A DNA stretch of 33,713 nucleotides from a gamma proteobacterium L18. GTDB taxonomy: Bacteria > Pseudomonadota > Gammaproteobacteria > Pseudomonadales > Pseudomonadaceae. The stretch covers positions 504,670 to 538,382 of the forward strand of contig KI547165.1 in assembly GCA_000497835.1 (NCBI GenBank), written 5' to 3'. Each line of letters begins with the position of its first letter. Within the stretch, counting starts at the first letter, position 1. The notes under the pieces are model-generated. The model saw only the letters and a list, made by a program, of their open reading frames with translations, had not been told where the DNA came from and did no database searches. The position numbers were made by a program, and so were the translations under genes. This document shows positions 26,801 to 33,193 of this stretch, one piece after another.

Positions 26801-27526
26801 GCCGTCATTGATGCTGAGCATGAGGCGGAGCGCCTGAAAGTCGATGTCGCGATGGCTGAAGTCATTGAGGTTGTGGATCAGGTTGCTGTTGTAGCTTCGA
26901 CTTCAGTTGCCGAAGCCAATGATACGTCTGGCGCAATGCCAGAGTTGAAATACGCGAGATCTGCCGCGACTCTAGCAACAGAAGATGCTGTGATCCCTTA
27001 TGTGCCATTGAAGCACCTGTTTTATAAGGAAGCAGACCCAGCCGAGGCTGTGGAAGCGGTTGATCCAGAACGATTCTTCGAAGCGAGCTACACGGCTACT
27101 TTGGAGCAGATGATTGCCCATGTGGTAGCAGAGGAGGGGCCTGTGCTCGATATGGCGCTTGCACGGCGTATCGCGCGTGCTCATGGCTGGGTTAGAACGG
27201 GCTCGCGCATTCGTGATCGTGTCGATCAAATTGCGCGGGCACGATTCCGATCCCATGAAGAGAAGCAGGCAGGAACATTCTTCTGGCCGACTCATCTCGA
27301 CTCGGATATGAACGTTGTCTTTCGTAGGCCGGGTGATGACGATGCCATTCGCTCACTCGCTGAAATCTGCTTGCCCGAGCTACGTGCCTTGGTAGATGAA
27401 ATGACCGAGCATGGTCACGTAGGAGAGGGGCTGGTTTACGCGGTGGCCAAGGAAGCCGGGGTCGGTAAGCTTGCCCACGCGGGCCGTGAGCGTATTGAAA
27501 AAGCGATAAAGCGGATTGCAGAGTGA
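20900..27526 (+). CDS. Giant SF1 helicase-nuclease (DUF4011/DUF3320 family), putative defence protein
   Basis: 2208 residues. ATG 20900 is preferred to TTG 20894 because AGGAAGG ends at 20893, six bases before the ATG. Domain order: a beta-rich N-terminus; a transglutaminase-like fold with C239 and H265 (TGLATCMDL, TRGHAFAGLW); DUF4011 from about residue 398 (GRWQRKLLDLSLRNNLLNF); helicase Walker A GPPGTGKS (K718); a roughly 800-residue helical insertion; Walker B IFDEASQIP (D1561, E1562); GDPKQLPP, HYRSRHE, QGDERD and LNVAITRARQE. A Vsr/DUF559-like nuclease follows (E1860, D1886, E1903-C-D1905), then DUF3320 near 2034-2140. Such COG1112-type helicases are frequent in defence islands. It is transcribed alone. 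Confidence 0.93.
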   Translation: MDDIVQPLTPQDETPSKEVKILATLVAKLNLADFQNAIPVIRELRISNETDDRFVNATLTLSSEPEVFKPKVWRIDEIAADSFRIIPGLDLVLDGPLLSRLTEAELSTFSFVLEADDKETEGGRKEIARFEQVVDLLPRNQWGGLRHIPDMTAAFVQPNDPAVERLLKQTAELLRQSELSSSLDGYEGGAKRAWQLASAIWSAVARMKLDYALPPASFEQSGQKVRSPSQIADTGLATCMDLTLLFCAALEQIGLNPVIVFTRGHAFAGLWMKPEEFTTSLVDDVTAVRKRVKLRELVLFETTLSTQNLVPTFSYAVERGEKQIAEDADSGFEMLLDIRRARLQRIKPLASAEAQIARIADEISDDAPALLVEDGAGIPDERHEVVVEDLSKLDPADRLGRWQRKLLDLSLRNNLLNFKTGRRALKLESPDPGALEDVLASGQSLKLLTRPDLMDGTDPRERALYEQREHEDVRRRHAEDALKRREVFVALTSNEVDARLTELYRGARTALQEGGSNTLFLAIGFLSWTREDRAGQKYKAPLVLVPVTLERKSARSGFTMVLHDDEPRFNPTLIEMLRQDFELGLGSLEHELPRDDSGLDIVGIWNKVGHAIKDIPGWELSEDVVLSMFSFAKYLMWKDLAENAEHLRQSPVVQHLLDTPRDSFVSGTPFPEAQSLDRDYGPTDVFCPLPSDSSQLAAVMAAAKGKDFVLIGPPGTGKSQTISNMIAQSIAQGRRVLFVSEKIAALDVVYRRLREIGLGEFCLELHSSKARKTDVLAQLQSAWEAKGQVDSAAWEIEAQRLATLRDSLNIYVERLHRRHRNGYTIYDAIGTVTSGGDEAIAPIGWASPDIHDQKAMLELRELGDRLEVNAQAVGYSQLAGNALSAVGQAEWSPHWQQQFVQAARDVLPAVLDVQRAADRFVELAGLPATDYTPTALEGLSALSRALPAAAGQDWRFALRPDARSISQRLSDGCAWVEQHREINAKLSALWPSRVIADAKQGIELLQQRRTTFGELSPAWPESVTDVLAQAVALFGQIVELKQQLSATYGDTIESLDIDLLLREWKEAEEAFWPKSWFGKRRIAGLLAACQTNAGEADHGKDLATWAEILVVRRAIDELEPGHECVAVWQGSKSDAEQLSTSIKLQEAVRRQHADSVWIDEGFQLVEQGQLGEVLKEELRRLRTLTRLDSEMAALSDLGSSTQQLWCGQGTNIDHLTAALRFQSERRDIEERGRLVDDHPEVGEGRCGLLLKSDFDLLKQRAAVERDLADLAELRELVPVWSELKTKLEIARQAVRFQGQIAIAIAKLALNPEQIATYKAPLQTLLGDGNALLEPEGAITLAGAALREKIGLLEEGSSYLTSIGHFTESGADETAHLSLNDLRKNCETVVSSEARLKAWCSWRKVRDEAFAVGLAPIVQAMESGAIISGKVRRVLEVNYARWWLNTTVDNEEVIRTFVSVEHEQRIRDFRALDDKFTELTKDWLRARLCADLPSQDSVSRSSEWGLLRHEMGKKTKHIPLRELMTRAPEALTKLTPCLLMSPLSIAQYLPPASTPFDLVIFDEASQIPVWDAIGAMARGKQVVMVGDPKQLPPTSFFDRAESTADDEDVEADLESILDECISANLPMRNLNWHYRSRHESLIAFSNQRYYGSKLVTFPSPFTADKAVRLCPVAGVYDKGGSRTNLIEARALVADLVTRLQSPAFRESRRTVGVVTFNGEQQKLIMDMLDEACRKDPSLDSYFAESELEPVFVKNLESVQGDERDIIYFSTTYGKDAAGAMSMNFGPMNRPGGERRLNVAITRARQELVLFSTLRPEHIDLARTQAVGVRDLKHFLEFAERGPQALAEANFGSVGGFDSPFEEAVAAALAKKGWQVHTQIGVSSFRIDLGVVHPDAPGRFLAGVECDGATYHRSATARDRDKLREFVLRGLGWEIVRIWSTDWWVDAIGTAEKVHQQLTVLLAESRAKQAVIDAEHEAERLKVDVAMAEVIEVVDQVAVVASTSVAEANDTSGAMPELKYARSAATLATEDAVIPYVPLKHLFYKEADPAEAVEAVDPERFFEASYTATLEQMIAHVVAEEGPVLDMALARRIARAHGWVRTGSRIRDRVDQIARARFRSHEEKQAGTFFWPTHLDSDMNVVFRRPGDDDAIRSLAEICLPELRALVDEMTEHGHVGEGLVYAVAKEAGVGKLAHAGRERIEKAIKRIAE

Positions 27527-27532
27527 TACTCG

Positions 27533-27561
27533 AAAGGGGCGCATTACCAGCGCGCCTTTTT
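27533..27561 (+). terminator. Rho-independent terminator of the helicase gene
   Basis: AAAGGGGCGC (27533-27542) pairs with GCGCGCCTTT (27550-27559) with a single mismatch and a seven-base loop, followed by T residues, seven bases after the helicase stop. Confidence 0.75.
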
Positions 27562-27676
27562 GAGTCAGGGTGTAGTACTGGTGCTTCGAATTGCGCTGCT
27601 TCTGTACACATCAAGGCTACATTGTGGTGGCCGAACAGGTCAGCAGCGAGATCGTATGCTGCTGACCTGCAAGCCG

Positions 27677-27811
27677 TCATTTGCCGCGCGGTTTGCCAGC
27701 ATCGCTCCGTTTATCGCGGACTTGGCCGTCCTTGTTGCGAGACCGTGGTTGTTCACCGCCGCCAGGCTTTGGAACGTTCACGTTGGGGTTGAGAGGGCGA
27801 CGATCTGTCAT
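27677..27811 (-). CDS. Tiny basic glycine/proline-rich protein
   Basis: 44 residues read from the minus strand, beginning MTDRRPLNPNVNVPKPGGGE and ending RSDAGKPRGK. A strong AAGGAG (plus-strand 27819-27824) lies seven bases before the ATG at 27811. The protein is low in hydrophobics and rich in Pro, Gly, Arg and Lys, so probably disordered. I recall similar short proteins from pseudomonad accessory regions, without a function. It is isolated between the helicase and the coiled-coil gene, on the opposite strand to both. Confidence 0.65.
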   Translation of the reverse strand: MTDRRPLNPNVNVPKPGGGEQPRSRNKDGQVRDKRSDAGKPRGK

Positions 27812-27884
27812 ACGAAATCTCCTTCATCCAGCAATGTGAGATACGAGGGGTTGTCAGCAAGTCGTGAACCGCACACAAAGGCTT

Positions 27885-27908
27885 AAACACATCATGTGGT
27901 GTTTTTTA
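27885..27908 (+). terminator. Possible hairpin terminator
   Basis: AAACAC (27885-27890) pairs with GTGTTT (27899-27904), followed by a T-rich tail. The inner CACATCATGTG is itself palindromic. No plus-strand gene ends nearby, so it may insulate the next promoter from read-through. Confidence 0.4.
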
Positions 27909-27918
27909 TTTTCGCAAG

Positions 27919-27941
27919 ACACAATATAGTGTGCCTATACT
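27919..27941 (+). promoter_or_regulatory. Candidate promoter with overlapping dyad before the coiled-coil gene
   Basis: A good -10 hexamer TATACT (27936-27941) is preceded by the dyad ACAC-AATATA-GTGT (27919-27932), which would fill the spacer where a repressor could bind. The -35 region is poor. It lies about 120 bases before the 28059 start and could drive this gene and the Pycsar pair. Confidence 0.4.
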
Positions 27942-28058
27942 AGCTTTGGCAAGTTTTTTGGATCCCTTCAACTGTCGATATTTTCCGTCCGTCCAACGTA
28001 CCGACGGTTCAATGGCATATGGTAATGTGCCATCAAACACTCGGTATGGAGCATCGTG

Positions 28059-29063
28059 ATGGGCTGGAAAGGGACTGTAAGATCGCTGCAAGCATCGGCC
28101 AGACGAGCTGAGCGAAACGCTCATCGTCGGCAACGTGAACTCGAGAAGCGGCAAAAAGAGTTCGATAAGATGGAGGCCCTAGAGCGAGCAGCGTACGAGG
28201 TAGAGGTCTATGAAAATCACATCGATCTCCTGCTTTCCATGCACAAAGAATGCGCTGAGCCGGTGCAATGGAAGAAGATCCTCTCAACGCCAGAGCCCAG
28301 GCAACCCTTGAAGACCGGAGCGCTCGAGCAAGCCGCACTTCATGCATCTGCTACCTATCGCCCTAATTTTTGGGCACGGTTTTTCAAGCTTGAGCGCCGC
28401 CAGCGCGAAGCGCTTATGGTGCGAATCGGCGTTGCCGCTGCCGAAGACGAAAAATTGTTCCAGGCAGAGTTTGACGAATGGAAGACTGCACACGACGATT
28501 GGGCTGAGGAGCGGGATATTGCTCTACGTATCCTGGAGGGTGACCACCAAGCGAAACTTGACGCTATTGAAGCTTTCGAGTCTTTGGAGGAAATCTCCCA
28601 CCTAGGCTCATCGATTCAGATGTTCGTCCACGAGGGCGGAGTTCTGGAAGCGAAGCTGGCCATCCACGGTTCACACGTCATCCCTTCCGAAATCAAGTCT
28701 CTGCTCAAGAGTGGCAAGCTCTCAACTAAAGCGATGCCAGATGGGCGCTTTAATGAGCTGCACCAGGACTACGTGTGCAGTTGTGCTCTGCGTGTTGGGC
28801 GAGAGCTGCTGGCCATCCTTCCGGACGAGCTGGTAATCGTCACTGCAACGGATAACGTGTTGAACAGTTCGACAGGACACATGGAGGATCAACCGATTCT
28901 CAGCGTTGCGTTCTCTCGGGTCACAGTCGATGGCCTAAACCTCGAGGCGATAGATCCATCAGACGCGATGAAGAACTTTGTTCACAACATGAGCTTTAAG
29001 AAGGGTGCTGGCTTCTCTGCTGTATGCTCCTTGGATTCCGAAAGATTTGCCGTCACAGTATAA
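28059..29063 (+). CDS. Coiled-coil protein of unknown function next to Pycsar genes
   Basis: 334 residues from ATG 28059 (GGAG seven bases upstream; an overlapping GTG at 28056 is less well spaced). Residues about 8-60 form a highly charged coiled coil (ARRAERNAHRRQRELEKRQK). A second charged helical region (ALMVRIGVAAAEDEKLFQAE, about 118-180) follows. The C-terminal 130 residues look globular and mixed alpha/beta (LVIVTATDNVLN, ILSVAFSRVTVDGLNLEAID). There is no membrane helix or catalytic motif I recognise. The next gene begins within 56-140 bases in the same direction with no terminator, so co-transcription with the Pycsar pair is plausible. Confidence 0.85.
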   Translation: MGWKGTVRSLQASARRAERNAHRRQRELEKRQKEFDKMEALERAAYEVEVYENHIDLLLSMHKECAEPVQWKKILSTPEPRQPLKTGALEQAALHASATYRPNFWARFFKLERRQREALMVRIGVAAAEDEKLFQAEFDEWKTAHDDWAEERDIALRILEGDHQAKLDAIEAFESLEEISHLGSSIQMFVHEGGVLEAKLAIHGSHVIPSEIKSLLKSGKLSTKAMPDGRFNELHQDYVCSCALRVGRELLAILPDELVIVTATDNVLNSSTGHMEDQPILSVAFSRVTVDGLNLEAIDPSDAMKNFVHNMSFKKGAGFSAVCSLDSERFAVTV

Positions 29064-29119
29064 GTGCAGGTAATTCCTATCAAGCCATCGCGTGGGTTAG
29101 AAACCACTAACTTGCAATA

Positions 29120-29713
29120 TTGGCTCTGAAGTATCGACAATTTGAACGGGTGCGATTTGTGACAATTCCAGACGACCAAAAAATACGAATTTCGGGAATG
29201 TGGGACACGCTAAAGAGATATGATGGCTATATATCTACGGTTAATTTTCGCTGTGGACTGATAGCGTCGTTCTCAGCGGCGGTCTTCGGCGGAGTGCTAC
29301 TGAAAGCCGATGCAATACTGAAGTCTGGAATGGAAAGCAATTATCTGCTTGCTGGCTTGCTGGTGTTGTTAGCGTTGCTTGCCCTCCTGAGTATATATTG
29401 GGTTATAAAAACGATTTGGCCCGATTTGTCAACCAATGCCGACGGGGCGAATAAGCCATCATTATTTTTCTTCGGTTCGGTGGCCAATGAATTCAACGCA
29501 TTGACATATGCCTCGGAAGCGGAAGGTCGATCCATACAGGACTTTGAAAAAGATCTGGCGATTCAGGTTCATGAGGTGGCTAAAGTAACCTTAAAAAAAT
29601 TCCAGGTGGTATCTAAGGCGGCTAACTGCGTCAAGTGGTGCTTATTGGTTATGGGGTTGATCGTTCTGGTTGTTGTCGCGGATAGTTTAGGAGCTGAATT
29701 ATGTCTTCGCTGA
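29120..29713 (+). CDS. pycTM: Pycsar membrane effector (PycTM, DUF5706-like)
   Basis: Up to 197 residues from TTG 29120; GTG 29159 or the ATG near residue 27 are alternatives, and none has a strong ribosome site. Three membrane helices: about 45-62 (VNFRCGLIASFSAAVFGG), 74-98 (NYLLAGLLVLLALLALLSIY) and 168-189. Between helices 2 and 3 a cytoplasmic segment has KPSLFFFGSVANEF and DFEKDLAIQVHEVAKVTLKK, the order typical of DUF5706/PycTM effectors. In Pycsar immunity a cyclic pyrimidine nucleotide made on infection activates this protein to disrupt the membrane. The end overlaps the cyclase gene by 13 bases. Confidence 0.85.
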   Translation: MALKYRQFERVRFVTIPDDQKIRISGMWDTLKRYDGYISTVNFRCGLIASFSAAVFGGVLLKADAILKSGMESNYLLAGLLVLLALLALLSIYWVIKTIWPDLSTNADGANKPSLFFFGSVANEFNALTYASEAEGRSIQDFEKDLAIQVHEVAKVTLKKFQVVSKAANCVKWCLLVMGLIVLVVVADSLGAELCLR

Positions 29714-31014
29714 AAAGTGTCTATAAATCGTTCGATTCAGTTTTTGAACGGTCAATTCCTAAAAGCACGCCGGTGTTCGATTCCGCCTTTGAGTCGTATG
29801 GAGCTAGATCGCCACGAGTATTGAATGAGCGTCAGGTAATCCTCGCCAAGTCTAACATTGCTGAGGCGGAGTACGGTATTCAAGAAGCGATCAGAGGTTT
29901 GTTTGGTAAAAAGACAACGAATGCGCATAGTATAGGGGGCCATCCTGACTTTGATCATCTGGCGGAGTCTGAAAATACGGAGCGGGGGTTTAATGTTTCG
30001 CTGTTCATGGATATCAAGGGCTCGACAAAGCTGGGCCTGATATACAGTCCTGAAGAAGTGTTCTTCATCAAGAACAGCATAATTCGTTGTGCTATAGAAA
30101 CTATCAGGGCATTCGATGGTCATGTGCACCGAATTATGGGTGACGCAGTTCTGGCATTCTTCCGCTCAGATGGTGAGTCGGCGCGCAACGCGGCCATCGA
30201 TGCTCTGAATTGCGGGTGCTATTTAGTGGAGTTTATGCGGCAACACGTTGCGCCGAAGCTGCGGGAGAATGATGTAGGTGATGTCGGTATTCGCGTTGGT
30301 ATTGATTATGGTCAGCATGATGATGTGCTATGGGGTATGTATGGCTTTCAAGGCTCGTCAGAGGTGACTGCAACATCATTTTTTGTGGACGTTGCGGCAA
30401 AGCTTCAGCAGAGCGCACCTCGGAACAGGGTCATGATAGGCGAATCGATTAGGACGCTACTCGACTTGCATGATGAACTGTTAGAGCCCAAATGGATAAA
30501 CAACAAAGAGTCAATTGAAAGATACATTCTTCCGAATTATACCGGTAATGACGGGCGACCAGTAAATTACCGGAAACATGTGTTGATGCAGAAAAAATAC
30601 TTTGATTTACTGCCGAAGCCGGAGTGGAGCGAATCTCCTATCAAAATCTCTGCTTTGCTCAAGCCAAGGGCTGATGTTGTTTATGCAGACCCTGAGCTAT
30701 ATCATGCTTGCTCACGTGCCATTCCAAAAGGTGTGGGCATTGAGTTCAAAGCCAGGTTCGTGATTGCGGGGAATCCGGGTAATGTGAGGGTGCGATTCCG
30801 AGTTAAGAACCACGGCGAAGAGGCTGGCGCGGATAACACCTATTACGAAGATATTGAGGCGAAATTCAATCGAGAGCGACAGCAGTATTGGGCGGGTTGC
30901 TGGCGGGATGCTATGTATACAGGGCTCCACTACATGTCGGTATCGGTGCTAGTGGACGGCGAAACGATAATCCCAGAACAAGATTTTGGCGTTTATATTG
31001 GGATGCCAATATAA
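29701..31014 (+). CDS. pycC: Pycsar pyrimidine cyclase (class III nucleotidyl cyclase with AGS-C-like domain)
   Basis: 437 residues from ATG 29701 with AGGAG (29689-29693) seven bases upstream. The cyclase domain (about 95-265) has both metal-binding aspartates 44 residues apart: D104 in SLFMDIKGSTKLG and D148 in HRIMGDAVLAFF. GIRVGIDYGQHDDVLWGMYG and FFVDVAAKLQQSAPRNRVMI complete the fold. Residues about 341-437 (GIEFKARFVIAGNPGNVRVR, then AGCWRDAMYTGLHYMSVSVL) resemble the AGS-C sensor that follows many Pycsar cyclases. The product is expected to be cCMP or cUMP; which one cannot be read here. Its coding sequence is clearly more AT-rich than the flanking core genes. Confidence 0.9.
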   Translation: MSSLKSVYKSFDSVFERSIPKSTPVFDSAFESYGARSPRVLNERQVILAKSNIAEAEYGIQEAIRGLFGKKTTNAHSIGGHPDFDHLAESENTERGFNVSLFMDIKGSTKLGLIYSPEEVFFIKNSIIRCAIETIRAFDGHVHRIMGDAVLAFFRSDGESARNAAIDALNCGCYLVEFMRQHVAPKLRENDVGDVGIRVGIDYGQHDDVLWGMYGFQGSSEVTATSFFVDVAAKLQQSAPRNRVMIGESIRTLLDLHDELLEPKWINNKESIERYILPNYTGNDGRPVNYRKHVLMQKKYFDLLPKPEWSESPIKISALLKPRADVVYADPELYHACSRAIPKGVGIEFKARFVIAGNPGNVRVRFRVKNHGEEAGADNTYYEDIEAKFNRERQQYWAGCWRDAMYTGLHYMSVSVLVDGETIIPEQDFGVYIGMPI

Positions 31015-31227
31015 ATTTTTGACGAGAGAGCCTAGTTTATACCGCAGGCAAGATCCGCCTCGGATTAACATCGCACTTCGATCCAGTCCATCGATGGAGT
31101 TGATCGAGGAACTTCGGCTTTCGATATCCACTCTTGGGTGCGAGATAGCGGGGGGATGGAATTTGCTGCATGAGTAGTAAAAATTTCTACGCCGGCGATT
31201 TTGACGAGCAGCGGTTAGGAGAATGTC

Positions 31228-32442
31228 ATGCACGTTGAGTTTAAATCGCCTTCCAAGGCCTCTGCACTGTTCCTGCTTACCGTCATGGTTGTGCTCGGCG
31301 TATTTCCGCTCGATGTGTTGCTCCCGTCTTATCCGGCCTTGGCGGATGCTTTCGGGATGAAACTCAATGAGGTCACGTTCTTTGTGGCGACATTTGCAAT
31401 TGGTTTTTCCATCTCTCAAATCGTGGTCGGCCCGCTGTCTGACAAATATGGTAGGCCCATTATGCTCAAGGTTGGGCTGACGGTATCGCTCCTTGGTATC
31501 ACTGGCTGCTTACTGTCCCCCTCTGAAGCGGCATTTGCCTTAGCCCGAGTAGTGCAAGGTGCAGGGTGCGGGTGCTTTGTGTTAGCTCAGGCAATCGTTC
31601 AGGATGCTTTCACGGCTGAAGACCGCCAGCGAATTAGAATCTACCTGCTTTCATTGAGTGGAATTTGCATTTCGGTTTCTCCGCTGTTCGGCACGTATCT
31701 GCAATACATGCTGAACTGGCAAGGGAGTTTCTACGTGTTTGCCGGGTTGGCCGTGATCTTGTTGGGGCAAACGCTATTGTTCTTTCCCGCATTACAGGGT
31801 CAGCCCGTGCCGTCCCGTTCGCAAAAGCTCGAAATGCTAAAACGATATACTGATATCTTTACCTTCAAACCCTTCGTGTACTCCTGGATGACGTCCGCTA
31901 TGGCATTCTCTTGCCACTTTGGCTTTATTGCCATCTCTCCCATCATATTCCTCGAGACGCTCCGGGTATCGTCGCTGACTTACTCTTTTGTCCTACTGGC
32001 TTACGGAGGTGCCTATGTGGTTGGGGGGCTCTTGGCCACGCGGCTATCTAAATCTCTAGCAATCGATGCCCAAATCAAGGTTGGATTGGCTCTCTCGGGA
32101 CTGTCTGGTCTTGTTATGGTTGCCATGATTCAGTTTCAACTGTCGATCGCTACAGTAGCTGTACCCATGATCATCTGCACAATAGGGACGACGTTAGTCA
32201 GACCCGCGGCGGCCTCCAGGGCAATGGAGATGTTCAGTGAGAAGGCGGGGGCCTCGTCGGCCGCTGGCGGTACCATCATGTTTGTCACTGCTGGAGTGGT
32301 CAGCGTGGTGCTTTCCCTCGCGCCCTTTCCTCCGCTGGAAAGCCTATCGGGATTCATTTTGATTGCAACGATACTCGGGTATGGCTTTAACAAATGGGCA
32401 GTAGGTGAGGGCTCGACACTTGGGAGTGTTCCTTCCAAGTGA
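31228..32442 (+). CDS. Bcr/CflA-type MFS drug efflux transporter
   Basis: 404 residues with about 12 membrane helices. PLDVLLPSYPALADAFG after helix 1, IVVGPLSDKYGRPIML in the loop between helices 2 and 3, and ARVVQGAGCGCFVLAQAIV are signatures of the DHA1 Bcr/CflA subfamily, which exports drugs such as bicyclomycin, chloramphenicol or florfenicol, or amino acids and peptides. AGGAG (31217-31221) is six bases from the ATG. The 213-base gap after the Pycsar cyclase shows no clear gene and contains a repeated TTTTGACGAG about 183 bases apart. The specific substrate is unknown. Confidence 0.9.
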   Translation: MHVEFKSPSKASALFLLTVMVVLGVFPLDVLLPSYPALADAFGMKLNEVTFFVATFAIGFSISQIVVGPLSDKYGRPIMLKVGLTVSLLGITGCLLSPSEAAFALARVVQGAGCGCFVLAQAIVQDAFTAEDRQRIRIYLLSLSGICISVSPLFGTYLQYMLNWQGSFYVFAGLAVILLGQTLLFFPALQGQPVPSRSQKLEMLKRYTDIFTFKPFVYSWMTSAMAFSCHFGFIAISPIIFLETLRVSSLTYSFVLLAYGGAYVVGGLLATRLSKSLAIDAQIKVGLALSGLSGLVMVAMIQFQLSIATVAVPMIICTIGTTLVRPAAASRAMEMFSEKAGASSAAGGTIMFVTAGVVSVVLSLAPFPPLESLSGFILIATILGYGFNKWAVGEGSTLGSVPSK

Positions 32443-32565
32443 GGTGTGCGGACATGGTTTGTATCCTTTTGGCTCAAACTGATTGGTTGTCGGGTCGCTT
32501 CGTAGTGGCAAACGGGCGGCGGCGATCATGATTGATATGCCTTACCGCTAATCAGGAGGCGCGGC

Positions 32566-33072
32566 TTGAACGATCTAGCCATTCGAAAGGCGTCGATCAC
32601 CGACTCAGTTGTTCTGTGCAACGCTGAGCGCGAAACTGCTCGGACACTGGGACTATTGGTATCCCGACCGAGTGAATTCAGCGGCGAATCTTTCGCGGAG
32701 AAAATTGACCTGTTAACGCGGGAGGGTTTGTACGTAGTGGCGGAGAGAGGCGGCTTGATCGTCGGTCATGCTCTACTTGAGTCTTATACGCTGGAGGCAC
32801 TTGCCCACATTTATAGTCTGACAATCGTTGTGCACCCCAACAACCTCGGGCAAGGGGTGGGCCAAGCATTGATGACTGCGCTGCTGGAATGGGCCAAATC
32901 CCGGCCAGGTCTACTTAAGATTGAGCTACGCGTGCGTGAGACCAATTCGCGTGCCCGACGCCTGTATAAAAAGTTTGGTTTCGTTGAGGAAGGACGCCTA
33001 CAAAAACAAATCATGCTGCCAGACGGCACTTTTATTGCCGATATTACTATGGCGTGGTTCGCTCCCAATTGA
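32566..33072 (+). CDS. GNAT-family N-acetyltransferase
   Basis: 168 residues using a TTG start, fixed by an ideal AGGAGG (32554-32559) six bases upstream and by the GNAT beta-1 strand starting at once (LAIRKASITDS). The acetyl-CoA-binding motif A reads SLTIVVHPNNLGQGVGQALM (about 84-103), and motif B NSRARRLYKKFGFVEEGRL (about 126-144). The sequence resembles RimI- and phosphinothricin-type enzymes, which acetylate amino groups of small molecules or protein N-termini. It lies 123 bases after the efflux gene and may be expressed with it. Confidence 0.9.
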   Translation: MNDLAIRKASITDSVVLCNAERETARTLGLLVSRPSEFSGESFAEKIDLLTREGLYVVAERGGLIVGHALLESYTLEALAHIYSLTIVVHPNNLGQGVGQALMTALLEWAKSRPGLLKIELRVRETNSRARRLYKKFGFVEEGRLQKQIMLPDGTFIADITMAWFAPN

Positions 33073-33131
33073 AGTTTTTAAACCGAATGCTTGCGGATGG
33101 CGGTCGGTACAGCGGTGTCAGCAAGGACAAA

Positions 33132-33159
33132 GGAGGAGGGTGGTTGACCATCTTCCTCC
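33132..33159 (+). other. Strong RNA hairpin downstream of the acetyltransferase gene
   Basis: GGAGGAGGGTGG (33132-33143) can pair with CCATCTTCCTCC (33148-33159) over TTGA to give 12 consecutive pairs, two of them G-U. Because the two wobble pairs exist only in plus-strand RNA, the structure is strand-specific. There is no T-run. Confidence 0.5.
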
Positions 33160-33193
33160 GACACGTGTTCGGGCGCGATAACACTTGATGTGC

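Noticed and set aside
30986..31177. 63-residue open frame overlapping the end of the cyclase gene
   Set aside because: Starts inside pycC without a ribosome site and matches nothing I know; could be a remnant but the evidence is too thin.
31017..31210. Repeated TTTTGACGAG about 183 bases apart as attachment-site repeats
   Set aside because: Only ten bases, with no integrase and no gene between; chance is likely.
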